NCBI RefSeq assembly: GCF_024170405.1
Contig: NZ_JALJYC010000038.1
Span: 1 to 14,986 of the forward strand
From: Neisseria perflava
Lineage (GTDB): Bacteria; Pseudomonadota; Gammaproteobacteria; Burkholderiales; Neisseriaceae
Direction of reading: 5' to 3'
Length of the DNA: 14,986 bases
The notes beneath the pieces were generated by a model, which was given only the letters and a program-made list of their open reading frames with translations, was not told the origin of the DNA and did no database searches. Positions 7,003 through 13,463 of this stretch are shown here, piece by piece. The position numbers and the translations under genes were made by a program. How positions within the stretch are numbered: position 1 is the stretch's first letter; every line of letters begins with the position of its first letter.

Positions 7003-7008
7003 TATAAT
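7003..7008 (+). promoter_or_regulatory. Probable -10 box for the CbiM-like gene
   Basis: A consensus TATAAT lies 31 bases upstream of the ATG at 7039. No good -35 box is visible at 16-18 bases. An AG-type uptake sequence (7011-7022) covers the expected transcription start. Confidence 0.45.
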
Positions 7009-7010
7009 AC

Positions 7011-7022
7011 AGGCCGTCTGAA
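7011..7022 (+). repeat. DNA uptake sequence (AG form)
   Basis: A full AGGCCGTCTGAA lies in the ftsK/CbiM-like divergent spacer, directly after the TATAAT box. Confidence 0.85.
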
Positions 7023-7038
7023 CAACTGCCCTCCCGCC

Positions 7039-7716
7039 ATGATTTTCCAAACCGAATGGTTTTCCCCGTTTACCCTGCTGGCCGCCGCCCTACTGACGGC
7101 AGTATTGCTGGCCGCCACCGCCCGCCGCGCCTGGCGTGCGTTTGCCCGCTACAAGTCGGCGGCCGCCCTCGCCTGCGTGATTCTGGCCACGGCTTGGTGT
7201 TTGAACGCCACGCCCGACAGCGGCCATTTGGCGGGCATGAACTATCACCTGCTGGCGGTGAACCTGACCGCGCTGATGATAGGCGCACCGGCGGCATGGT
7301 GGCTGGGCGTATTGCTGCTTTTCCCCTATACGGTGTTGTTCGGCGGCGGCTGGCAGGCCGTTCCCCTTAACGCCTTGGCACTGCTGCTGCCTGCGCTGGC
7401 GGTGAATTTGGCCGCCCGCGCTTGGGTCAACCGCCTGCCCGCCAATATTTTTATCTTTATTTTTCTCAACGGCTTTCTCGCCTCGGCAGCAGGCATGATG
7501 GTAACGGGGCTGGTTTTGGTCGGCGTATTGGATTGGGCAAACGCTTTTTCAGACGGCGTATTGTGGTCAACCGCCTTTCCGGTGTTTTTTCTGATTTCAT
7601 GGGCGGAAGCGTTTTTAAGCGGCATTACCACCGCCATTTTCGTCGCCCTACGCCCGCAATGGCTGAATACGTTTGATGACGGGCGTTATTTGAAGGCGGA
7701 GAATAAGATTTGGTGA
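7039..7716 (+). CDS. CbiM/NikM-like energy-coupling factor permease family membrane protein
   Basis: This 225-residue very hydrophobic protein has about six to seven membrane segments (roughly 10-30, 40-57, 68-85, 88-103, 106-127, 136-165 and 178-205). The segment NYHLLAVNLTALMIGAPAAWW and the LFPYTVLFGGGWQAVPLNAL loop resemble the predicted membrane protein group COG3235, related to CbiM-type substrate subunits of cobalt or nickel ECF transporters. The assignment is from overall pattern, not a search. No ATPase or coupling subunit is nearby, so the transported substrate, if any, is unknown. No clear Shine-Dalgarno sequence precedes the ATG; the start was chosen because it begins the first membrane segment. 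An uptake-sequence core in the CDS (about 7548-7559) encodes part of the FSDGV loop. Divergent from ftsK. Confidence 0.7.
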   Translation: MIFQTEWFSPFTLLAAALLTAVLLAATARRAWRAFARYKSAAALACVILATAWCLNATPDSGHLAGMNYHLLAVNLTALMIGAPAAWWLGVLLLFPYTVLFGGGWQAVPLNALALLLPALAVNLAARAWVNRLPANIFIFIFLNGFLASAAGMMVTGLVLVGVLDWANAFSDGVLWSTAFPVFFLISWAEAFLSGITTAIFVALRPQWLNTFDDGRYLKAENKIW

Positions 7717-7750
7717 GGGATGTTTAGGCTGGCAGGTTTGTGGCCGACGT

Positions 7751-7779
7751 AGGGTGTGCGGCATAGCCACGAACACGTT
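7751..7779 (+). repeat. AGGGTGTGCGG-type intergenic repeat
   Basis: AGGGTGTGCGGCATAGCCAC followed by GAACACG resembles the AGGGTGCATGC...GCACGTG end repeats near 14744 and 14897. It shares the AGGGTG head and a C-A-C-G tail around an imperfect inverted core. It is probably a diverged member of the same neisserial intergenic family. Confidence 0.35.
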
Positions 7780-7789
7780 TTCCTAATCT

Positions 7790-7801
7790 ATGCCGTCTGA
7801 A
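7790..7801 (+). repeat. DNA uptake sequence (AT form)
   Basis: The site reads ATGCCGTCTGAA, the form typical of meningococcus and gonococcus. Most intergenic sites here carry the AG prefix. Confidence 0.8.
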
Positions 7802-7876
7802 AGCATTCATCATTTTGGGCGGGATAACATATAAATCAAATATGCTTACCATCGCCTGTTTCACGGCAACCCTATT

Positions 7877-7888
7877 TTCAGACGGCCT
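7877..7888 (-). repeat. DNA uptake sequence (AG form, minus strand)
   Basis: TTCAGACGGCCT lies in the crcB leader, inverted relative to the AT-form site at 7790 and too far from it for a simple terminator stem. Confidence 0.85.
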
Positions 7889-7904
7889 TGCTTGCGAATA
7901 TACA

Positions 7905-7932
7905 TTGAGTAATTTGCTGCTTTTATTAATAA
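7905..7932 (+). promoter_or_regulatory. Possible crcB promoter
   Basis: TTGAGT (7905-7910), a 16-base spacer and TAATAA (7927-7932) form a moderate sigma-70-like pair 28 bases before the crcB ATG. The surroundings are AT-rich, so chance matches are likely. Confidence 0.3.
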
Positions 7933-7959
7933 ATGATTTGATAAACAAAAGGAAACCCC

Positions 7960-8322
7960 ATGTTTGCCAACGCCATCCTGCCCATTGCCGTCGGCGCGAT
8001 TTTCGGCGCTTTATCACGCTGGCTGCTCGGCCTGTATTTTACCCAACTGACAATTTTTGCCTTGGGCACACTGGTAGCGAACTGGGCGGGGGCGTTTATC
8101 ATCGGCGTGGTGGCCGAACTGGTGCACAACCCGCAATGGCGCCTGCTGCTGATTACCGGTTTTCTCGGCAGCCTGACCACGTTTTCCAGCTTTTCTTTGG
8201 AAATGGTCGGCATGATGCAGGCGCAGCGTTGGGGCGCGGCGCTGCTGGCCGTGTGCCTGCACGTGTTCGGCTCGTTTGCGCTGACGGCGGCGGGGATCTG
8301 GGTGGCGCAGTCGTTCAAATAG
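7960..8322 (+). CDS. crcB: Fluoride channel CrcB/Fluc
   Basis: This 120-residue inner-membrane protein has four hydrophobic helices and exports fluoride as a dual-topology dimer. Family marks are present: GAIFGALSRW near the N-terminus, the polar Asn in TLVANWAGAF of helix 2, and GFLGSLTTFSSFSLEM, whose Phe residues belong to the fluoride pore and whose Thr/Ser region surrounds the central sodium site. AAAGGA (7948-7953) precedes the ATG by six bases, which fixes the start. The length matches the family. No fluoride riboswitch sequence was found in the leader. The gene stands alone, and the convergent nnrE is separated from it by a strong hairpin. Confidence 0.96.
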   Translation: MFANAILPIAVGAIFGALSRWLLGLYFTQLTIFALGTLVANWAGAFIIGVVAELVHNPQWRLLLITGFLGSLTTFSSFSLEMVGMMQAQRWGAALLAVCLHVFGSFALTAAGIWVAQSFK

Positions 8323-8334
8323 CGGATAACGCAG

Positions 8335-8370
8335 AGGCCGTCTGAAAATATCAATATTTTCAGACGGCCT
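8335..8370. terminator. Bidirectional uptake-sequence terminator
   Basis: AGGCCGTCTGAAAATA (8335-8350) pairs perfectly with 8355-8370 around a TCAA loop, giving a 16-bp stem. It lies between the convergent crcB and nnrE stop codons and can serve both. Confidence 0.85.
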
Positions 8371-8384
8371 TTGCCTTACTTCGC

Positions 8385-9011
8385 TCACTCAATCCCAATA
8401 TCCAAACACACCACTTCGCCGCACAACGCCTTGCCCGTATCGCTCAAATGCGCCGGTTTGTAAGCGGCAAAAGTGTAGGTAATATCCGAACGGAACGCGT
8501 CTTTATCCGCCGCGCCGGTGTCGCAGTCCAAACCGGTGGGAATATCCAAAGCGATTTTCAGGCCGTCTGAAGCATTGAGCGTGCGGCAGACTGCGGCGAT
8601 ATTTTGCGGTAACGCACCGCTGAATCCCGTGCCGAAAATGCCTTCGACCACCACATCATAGCCCTGCTGCAAACGCTGCGCGGCGCTGTCCCACACGATG
8701 ATTTCTATGCCGCCCAAACCGTTCAGACGGCCTAAATTCAGCTCGGCCAAAGGCGACAATTTGTCGCCCAAGACAAACACAATATCCATCCGCCAGGCCT
8801 GCGCCTGCAACAGCCGCGCCATTACCAAGCCGTCGCCGCCGTTGTTGCCCTTGCCGCACACCACCAGCATACGCCCCGCTTGCGGCTGCCGCTGCAACAA
8901 ATCCCGCCCAGCGGCCTGCCCCGCGTTTTCCATCAGCTGCTCGAATGTCGTTCCTTTGTCCACTGCCATTTGCTCGTGGCGGCGCATTTCTTCTGCGGTA
9001 TAAATTTTCAT
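8385..9011 (-). CDS. nnrE: NAD(P)H-hydrate epimerase (YjeF N-domain)
   Basis: This 208-residue enzyme interconverts R and S forms of damaged, hydrated NAD(P)H so that the S-specific dehydratase can repair it. The YjeF_N fold is marked by TAEEMRRHEQ at the N-terminus, GKGNNGGDG (53-61) for nucleotide binding, VVEGIFGTGFSG, and the metal/catalytic loop ALDIPTGLDCDTG. In many bacteria the epimerase is fused to the dehydratase (NnrD); here only the epimerase domain is present, and the protein ends soon after the LDIGIE strand, so the dehydratase should lie elsewhere. AAGGAG sits five to six bases before the ATG at 9011; a 17-codon extension upstream is open but lacks such a site. Two uptake sequences (8560 and 8722) lie inside the coding region. 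Confidence 0.92.
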   Translation of the reverse strand: MKIYTAEEMRRHEQMAVDKGTTFEQLMENAGQAAGRDLLQRQPQAGRMLVVCGKGNNGGDGLVMARLLQAQAWRMDIVFVLGDKLSPLAELNLGRLNGLGGIEIIVWDSAAQRLQQGYDVVVEGIFGTGFSGALPQNIAAVCRTLNASDGLKIALDIPTGLDCDTGAADKDAFRSDITYTFAAYKPAHLSDTGKALCGEVVCLDIGIE

Positions 9012-9033
9012 GGCTACTCCTTTCATGTGGTTC

Positions 9034-9045
9034 AGGCCGTCTGAA
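9034..9045 (+). repeat. DNA uptake sequence (AG form)
   Basis: A full AGGCCGTCTGAA lies in the nnrE leader. An inverted copy stands at 9121-9132 in the same divergent spacer. Confidence 0.85.
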
Positions 9046-9071
9046 AACCGGTCTGATGTCATTTAGGTTCT

Positions 9072-9100
9072 AATATAACCAAAGCCCATAAGATAAGCAA
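9072..9100 (-). promoter_or_regulatory. Probable nnrE promoter
   Basis: On the minus strand TTGCTT (9095-9100) is followed after exactly 17 bases by TATATT (9072-9077), about 60 bases upstream of the nnrE start. The -10 box is good and the -35 box moderate. Confidence 0.45.
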
Positions 9101-9120
9101 AATCCATTCTTTCCTATTTC

Positions 9121-9132
9121 TTCAGACGGCCT
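9121..9132 (-). repeat. DNA uptake sequence (AG form, minus strand)
   Basis: TTCAGACGGCCT lies 42 bases upstream of the cysG start in the divergent nnrE/cysG spacer. Confidence 0.85.
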
Positions 9133-9174
9133 TTAATATGCGCCTTATTCTGACAAAAATACGAGAACACACCC

Positions 9175-10560
9175 ATGAACCATTATCCGATTTTCGCCGA
9201 TTTGCGCGACCGCCCCGTATTGCTGGCGGGTGCGGGCAAAGTGGCCGAACGCAAGGCCGAAAGCCTGTTGCAGGCTGGTGCGCAGGTGCGCGTGGTGGCC
9301 GAAACCTTAAGCCCCGTTTTCCAAACTTGGCTGGATGAGGGCAAAATCAACTGGCTGGGCAGTGAATTTCACGACGATTATTTGAATGACGTATTTTTAG
9401 CCATTGCCGCCACCGACAACCACGCCTTCAACAGTCGCGTGTTCCAAGCCGCCGAAGCGCGGGGCAAATTCTGCAATACTGTGGACACCGCCGATTTGTG
9501 CTCGTTTATCGTACCGGCCGTGATTGACCGCAGCCCGATTAAAGTCGCTATTTCCAGTGGCGGAACTTCGCCCGTATTGGCGCGCAAATGGAGGCAGATT
9601 ATCGAAACGCTGCTGCCGTTGCATACCGGCAAAATGGCTGCCATCGCGGGCAAATGGCGCAGCCGCGTGAAAGCCGAAATCCAAGGCACGGAGCAGCGCC
9701 GCCGTTTTTGGGAACATTTGTTCGACAGCCGTTTCAACGCGCTGGCGGCGCAAGGCAATCTGGAAGCCGCCGAAGCGGAATTGGCCGCCCAACTCGACGG
9801 CTACCGGCCGTCAACAGGCGAAGTGGTCTTGGTCGGTGCAGGGCCGGGCGACGCCGGTTTGCTGACCATTCATGCTTTGCAGGCGATTCAGGCGGCGGAT
9901 GTGGTTTTGTATGATGCGCTGGTTTCTGATGAGATTTTGGGCAAAGTGCGCAAAGACGCGGATAAAATCAGCGTCGGCAAACGCGCCGGCTGCCATCATG
10001 TGCAGCAGGAAGAAACCAACCGTTTGCTGGTGCAATATGCGCAGGCAGGCAAACGCGTGGTGCGGCTCAAAGGCGGCGATCCGTTTGTGTTCGGGCGCGG
10101 CGGCGAAGAGGCGCAGGTCTTGCGCCAAGCCGGGATTTCCTACCGCATTGTGCCGGGCGTGACCGCCGCACTGGGCGCGACCGCCTACGCCGGGATTCCG
10201 CTGACCCATCGCGATTGCGCCCAAAGCGCGCTGTTTGTCACCGCCCACAGCAAACACGACGGCCAGCAACCCGACTGGCGCACCTTGGCCCTAAGCCATC
10301 AAACGCTGGTGGTGTATATGGGCACGCTCAAAGCCAGCGAAATCACCGAAAAGCTGATTGAATACGGCCGCAGCGCGGATACGCCCGTCGCCATCGTTTC
10401 CAACGGCACCTTGCCGCAGCAAAGCGTACAGACAGGCCGTCTGAAAGATCTACCCGCGATGGCCGAACGCGCCCCGCGCCCTGCGCTGATGGTCATCGGC
10501 GAAGTCGCCGCTTTGCGCGATGAGTTAAAATGGTTTGGAGAAAATGAAGCGGCGGCTTGA
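9175..10560 (+). CDS. cysG: Siroheme synthase CysG (trifunctional)
   Basis: This 461-residue enzyme makes siroheme, the cofactor of sulfite reductase, from uroporphyrinogen III by two methylations, NAD-dependent dehydrogenation and iron insertion. The N-terminal CysG_N part (about 1-210) has the Rossmann motif GAGKVAERKAE (19-29), catalytic Asp104 in NTVD and Ser128 in SSGGTSPV, matching the phosphoserine site known in Salmonella CysG. The C-terminal methyltransferase (about 215-455) has VGAGPGD (220-226), YDALVS with Asp247, Lys269 in VGKR, GGDPFVFGRGGEE for S-adenosylmethionine, PGVTAALGA and Met382 in VYMGT. Length equals the E. coli type. All key residues are present. The ATG at 9175 has only a weak purine site (GAGAA). 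An uptake sequence at 10434-10445 is translated as GRLK. The gene stands alone; no sulfur-assimilation genes are visible beside it. Confidence 0.97.
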   Translation: MNHYPIFADLRDRPVLLAGAGKVAERKAESLLQAGAQVRVVAETLSPVFQTWLDEGKINWLGSEFHDDYLNDVFLAIAATDNHAFNSRVFQAAEARGKFCNTVDTADLCSFIVPAVIDRSPIKVAISSGGTSPVLARKWRQIIETLLPLHTGKMAAIAGKWRSRVKAEIQGTEQRRRFWEHLFDSRFNALAAQGNLEAAEAELAAQLDGYRPSTGEVVLVGAGPGDAGLLTIHALQAIQAADVVLYDALVSDEILGKVRKDADKISVGKRAGCHHVQQEETNRLLVQYAQAGKRVVRLKGGDPFVFGRGGEEAQVLRQAGISYRIVPGVTAALGATAYAGIPLTHRDCAQSALFVTAHSKHDGQQPDWRTLALSHQTLVVYMGTLKASEITEKLIEYGRSADTPVAIVSNGTLPQQSVQTGRLKDLPAMAERAPRPALMVIGEVAALRDELKWFGENEAAA

Positions 10561-10671
10561 GGGCAAAACAAAGTCGAGTCAACCGGCCGAGACCGTTGCA
10601 AAAAGTTTAAACACCACCCACCCTTTGCCCAGCCATAAAAAATGATAGGCTGAAATCCACCCTAGCGCATA

Positions 10672-10701
10672 AAAAACAACCGTTATCCGAATAGATAACG
10701 G
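10672..10701 (-). terminator. Rho-independent terminator of the gst gene
   Basis: On the minus strand CCGTTATC (10694-10701) pairs with GATAACGG (10680-10687) around a 6-base loop and is followed by TTGTTTTTT, a classic T run. It lies 33 bases past the gst stop codon. It may also act weakly on cysG transcripts from the other side. Confidence 0.75.
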
Positions 10702-10712
10702 CTGCTTTCCTT

Positions 10713-10724
10713 TTCAGACGGCCT
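10713..10724 (-). repeat. DNA uptake sequence (AG form, minus strand)
   Basis: TTCAGACGGCCT lies between the gst stop and its terminator. No inverted partner is nearby. Confidence 0.85.
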
Positions 10725-10733
10725 CAACCGCCC

Positions 10734-11354
10734 TTAATCAACCAGCAAACCCTGCTGTTTCAATGCGCTTTGCACGCCGGCATTGCTTTCCACGCGCAGA
10801 TAGAAGCCTTCCAAATTGCCCAGTCCGCCCAAATCCAAATGCACGGCTTTTGCCCAGCGCAGAATTACATAGAAATACACGTCGGCAATCGTTAGCTCGC
10901 CGGTCAGGTAATCTTGGCCGTTTAAAGCCTCATCCACAAGGGTCAGCAGGCGCACGGCTTTCAATTCGGCGCGGGCGCGCACTTGAGAAGTTTCGCCTTC
11001 GCCGTCGATAAATTGGTTCGGCGCAAAAATCGTGCCGAATACGCCGTATACGTCGGCATTGGCAAACGCCAGCCACTGACGCGCTTTGGCGCGGGCGCGG
11101 ATGTCGCCGCTGCCGTAAATATTGGCTTCGGGATAGCGGTCATTGAGATAGTCCAAAATCGCTACGTTTTGCGTCAGCGTCCAATCGCCCTCTTGCAACA
11201 CGGGTACAGAGCCGACCGGATTCAAGGCCAAAAATTCCGGCGTTTTCAGCTCGTCGTGGGTTACTTTTACCGCCTCAAAATCAGCCTTTGTCCAAAATAA
11301 AGCCGTGTGCGGCACCAGCGGGCAAGCGCCCTGCATATAATACAGTTTTAACAT
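10734..11354 (-). CDS. Glutathione S-transferase family protein, beta-class-like
   Basis: This 206-residue cytosolic protein has a thioredoxin-like N-terminal domain (about 1-77) and a helical C-terminal domain (about 85-200). The opening LYYMQGACPLVPH carries Cys11 in the GAC-L-PH motif, the position of the catalytic cysteine in beta-class bacterial transferases. The NPVGSVPVL cis-proline loop and the glutathione-binding TQNVAILDYL segment follow. The C-terminal LTGELTIADVYFYVIL contains the conserved N-capping box and Asp of the family. AAGGAG six bases before the ATG fixes the start. Substrate is unknown; it may bind or conjugate electrophiles or act in thiol repair. The small membrane-protein gene lies 49 bases upstream on the same strand, so the two may be cotranscribed. 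Confidence 0.92.
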   Translation of the reverse strand: MLKLYYMQGACPLVPHTALFWTKADFEAVKVTHDELKTPEFLALNPVGSVPVLQEGDWTLTQNVAILDYLNDRYPEANIYGSGDIRARAKARQWLAFANADVYGVFGTIFAPNQFIDGEGETSQVRARAELKAVRLLTLVDEALNGQDYLTGELTIADVYFYVILRWAKAVHLDLGGLGNLEGFYLRVESNAGVQSALKQQGLLVD

Positions 11355-11403
11355 TCCTGACTCCTTTTCTGATCCATTGTGTGTTTAAACGGTTAACTAT
11401 CCG

Positions 11404-11604
11404 TCAATCTCCCGGACGAACACGGGCAGCCAAACGCTCCTGCGCCGCCACGTCTTTATCCTTCAACTTTGCGCCCAAGCCGAGCTGTTTTTCATACTCT
11501 GATTGCGGCGTATCGTCATCCTGCATACCGAAAGCACCGGCGTTGACCCATAAAACCAGCAAAGCCACCACCGCCGCGCAAAAACCCATCAAATACCAAA
11601 ACAT
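11404..11604 (-). CDS. Small one-helix membrane protein, unknown function
   Basis: The 66-residue product starts MFWYLMGFCAAVVALLVLW, a single strong membrane segment, followed by a charged tail (DDDTPQSEYEKQLG, then KLKDKDVAAQERLAARVRPG). I do not recognise a family. The ATG at 11604 was chosen because GGGA lies about six bases upstream; the ATG two codons earlier has no room for a ribosome site, and an earlier GTG at 11628 is possible. The hydrophobic/charged layout and moderate codon bias support a real gene, but its short length leaves doubt. It lies just upstream of gst on the same strand and ends in TGA. Confidence 0.6.
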   Translation of the reverse strand: MFWYLMGFCAAVVALLVLWVNAGAFGMQDDDTPQSEYEKQLGLGAKLKDKDVAAQERLAARVRPGD

Positions 11605-11665
11605 CTGCATTCCCGATACCCGCCGCACCCGTGCGGCAAGGCATAATTTTGTTTATCACGCTGCG

Positions 11666-11694
11666 AATGTAGCATATTCGCGCGGGCAGATAAA
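11666..11694 (-). promoter_or_regulatory. Possible promoter of the small membrane protein gene
   Basis: On the minus strand TTTATC (11689-11694), a 17-base spacer and TACATT (11666-11671) are preceded by an extended -10 TGC. The boxes are moderate and the call is tentative. Confidence 0.3.
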
Positions 11695-11736
11695 CGGCGC
11701 TTACGCATTACTGCATTTTCGCGTTAATTCATGCAA

Positions 11737-11771
11737 AGGCCGTCTGAAACGGCAATCTATTCAGATGGCCT
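11737..11771. terminator. Imperfect uptake-sequence hairpin after the acyl-CoA dehydrogenase
   Basis: AGGCCGTCTGAA (11737-11748) pairs with TTCAGATGGCCT (11760-11771) with one mispair, because the right copy has T in place of C. It lies 12 bases past the stop codon on the minus strand. Confidence 0.6.
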
Positions 11772-11783
11772 GCGGCATGAATA

Positions 11784-13217
11784 TTAAACGCAATAAGCGC
11801 AATCGAGCATGTCTTTGCGCACGTCGTTCAACAAAAACGCCGCCGCATCGTCAGATTCGGCTTGGATAAAGGTAAACAGTTTAGCCAAAATCTTACCGAT
11901 AAACACTTTTTGCACCGCCTCCGCATCGCCCAAGCTGCGCTGCGCCAGAAAATCGGCAATATCTTGCGGCAGACTGCGCTCGGGCAAGGCCACGGCGCTG
12001 AAGCGCACATCCGACTGCAAACGCGCCAGCAGCGACTGGGTTTTCTCAATCTTAATGCCCTGCTCTTTTTCCGCAGCGGTGGCGCGGGCAAACTGGTCGT
12101 AAATTTCCGCATACAGCATATCGTTCGGCCCTTCAAAAATGGTAAACGGGCGGAAATCAATAGCGATATTGCTGGCGACATGGCCGCGCTCGAAGCCTTT
12201 GGCGCCGAGCAGCTTTTGCAGCATTTGCGCGGCGGCGTAGGTGTATTCGGTGGCCAGCGTTTTGATAATGTTCGCCTCCATCAGCTGATGGGAAACCGGC
12301 GCATCGGGCGACACATGCTTGCAGGTAAAGTCATACAACACCTGCGACACGGCATAGCGGCGCTCGATTTCGCGGCGCTCGTAATCAACAAATTTCACTT
12401 CGCTGCGCACAAATTTGCCCAAGCAGTAAACGATGTATTCCATAATGCCGTGGGTCATGCCGACCAGTTGCAAACGGCTGCGCACGAAAATATTTTGAAA
12501 CGCGCGCAAGCTGCCCGCCGCATCGCCTGCCGACAGCTTCATCACCGCTTCAGACGGCATTTGCGTATCAATTTTGTTGACCGCATAGCGCACCGCCCGC
12601 AAGCCTTCCGACTGCAAGACCTCATAGGTAATGTATTTTTTCGGCACCAGCAGCAAATCAATCACTTTCGACAATTTGCCGTTTTTACGCTCTTTGGCCG
12701 CCACCAGCAGAAAATCCGCCTGCGAATTGCCCTGCCAGTATTTGCAGGCGTTGATGTAAATCGTGTTGTCGTCGATATATTCATAATACGACTGCATTTC
12801 CCGCGCAATCGCCGAACCCGACGTTTCCGGCTCGGTCACGCCCAAGCCACCGCCCTCGCCGTTGAAAATCAAATCCAAGCCCAGTTTGATTTGCGCCTCG
12901 CTGCCGAATTCCTGCAAAGGCTGCAACACCAAAGCGCCTTCAATGCCCGTGCGCAGAGTGACCGGCACGCCGTAATGCCCCATCAGGCGCAATACTTCCT
13001 GAATTTCAAACTGGCTGGTCTTGCGCCCGCCGTATTGCTCTTTTAAAAACGGCAGCAGCAGACCGATCTTTTTAAGCTCCAGCCATTTGTCTTCCGGCAG
13101 ATATTCCATCAAGGTCAAGCCGCTCTCCGCGCCACGGCGCAGAAAAGCCTTAATTTGCTGTAAAAAAGCAGCCGTATCCAAAGTTTGCGGCTGCGCGGTT
13201 GATTCTGAGTGTGCCAT
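11784..13217 (-). CDS. Acyl-CoA dehydrogenase family protein
   Basis: This 477-residue flavoenzyme probably oxidises an acyl-CoA to the trans-2-enoyl-CoA. The N-terminal helical domain (LEL-KKIGLLLPFLKEQYGGR) is followed by the flavin-binding strand GLGVTEPETSGSAIAREM, the middle beta domain and the C-terminal helical domain. LGAKGFERG and IDFRPFTIFEGPND hold the putative catalytic base Glu362 at the place of MCAD Glu376. A further C-terminal extension of about 100 residues makes it longer than classical enzymes of about 380 residues. The ATG at 13217 has AGAGGA upstream; a 26-codon extension is open but would cross the promoter region. No other beta-oxidation gene is nearby, and I recall that Neisseria lacks the full pathway, so the substrate is uncertain. 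An uptake sequence (12549) lies in the CDS. Confidence 0.9.
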   Translation of the reverse strand: MAHSESTAQPQTLDTAAFLQQIKAFLRRGAESGLTLMEYLPEDKWLELKKIGLLLPFLKEQYGGRKTSQFEIQEVLRLMGHYGVPVTLRTGIEGALVLQPLQEFGSEAQIKLGLDLIFNGEGGGLGVTEPETSGSAIAREMQSYYEYIDDNTIYINACKYWQGNSQADFLLVAAKERKNGKLSKVIDLLLVPKKYITYEVLQSEGLRAVRYAVNKIDTQMPSEAVMKLSAGDAAGSLRAFQNIFVRSRLQLVGMTHGIMEYIVYCLGKFVRSEVKFVDYERREIERRYAVSQVLYDFTCKHVSPDAPVSHQLMEANIIKTLATEYTYAAAQMLQKLLGAKGFERGHVASNIAIDFRPFTIFEGPNDMLYAEIYDQFARATAAEKEQGIKIEKTQSLLARLQSDVRFSAVALPERSLPQDIADFLAQRSLGDAEAVQKVFIGKILAKLFTFIQAESDDAAAFLLNDVRKDMLDCAYCV

Positions 13218-13266
13218 ATATCCTCTTTCGCAAGAAGCATGAAAATTTAGAGTTAAATACCTAAAC

Positions 13267-13295
13267 CTTATACCACAATATGCAGCAGACAACAA
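13267..13295 (-). promoter_or_regulatory. Promoter of the acyl-CoA dehydrogenase gene
   Basis: On the minus strand TTGTTG (13290-13295) and TATAAG (13267-13272) are 17 bases apart, and the -10 box is preceded by TGG, an extended -10. It lies about 50 bases before the start codon and ends five bases short of the Correia-like element. Confidence 0.6.
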
Positions 13296-13299
13296 TCGT

Positions 13300-13405
13300 T
13301 ATAGTCGTTGCAATTTAGTTGAAGACAAGGCAGCAAGCCGCAGACAGTACAGATAGTACGGCAAGGCGCGGCAACGCTGTATCAAACTAAATTGTAACGA
13401 CTATA
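13300..13405. mobile_element. Correia-like miniature element with variant terminal repeats
   Basis: The 106-bp element begins TATAGTCGTTGCAATTTAGT and ends with the reverse complement, giving 21-base terminal inverted repeats with one mismatch (13300-13320 and 13385-13405). The interior on the minus strand contains GCGTTGCCGCGCCTTGCCG, then TACTATCTGTACTGTCTGC and GGCTTGCTGCCTTGTC, which I recognise as the core of neisserial Correia repeat enclosed elements. The known ends start TATAGTGGATTAA; here only TATAGT is shared. Correia elements are non-autonomous, use TA targets, and can carry promoters, IHF sites or RNase III-processed stems. It lies directly upstream of the acyl-CoA dehydrogenase promoter. 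Confidence 0.75.
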
Positions 13406-13416
13406 TCAAAGCAATC

Positions 13417-13457
13417 AAGGCCGTCTGAAAAGCCGTTAATACCTTTCAGACGGCCTT
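13417..13457. terminator. Uptake-sequence hairpin terminator
   Basis: AAGGCCGTCTGAAA (13417-13430) pairs perfectly with 13444-13457 over a 13-base loop. It begins seven bases past the final stop of the interrupted oxidoreductase gene on the minus strand, and TTGATTGCTTT follows on that strand. Confidence 0.75.
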
Positions 13458-13463
13458 ATCTGC

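Noticed and set aside
7717..7959. Fluoride riboswitch in the crcB leader
   Set aside because: crcB is often preceded by one, but the conserved GGNGAUGG-type core and pseudoknot pattern were not found.
11862..13046. A 394-codon open frame on the plus strand
   Set aside because: Antisense to the acyl-CoA dehydrogenase, with biased His/Arg/Gln content and no family resemblance.
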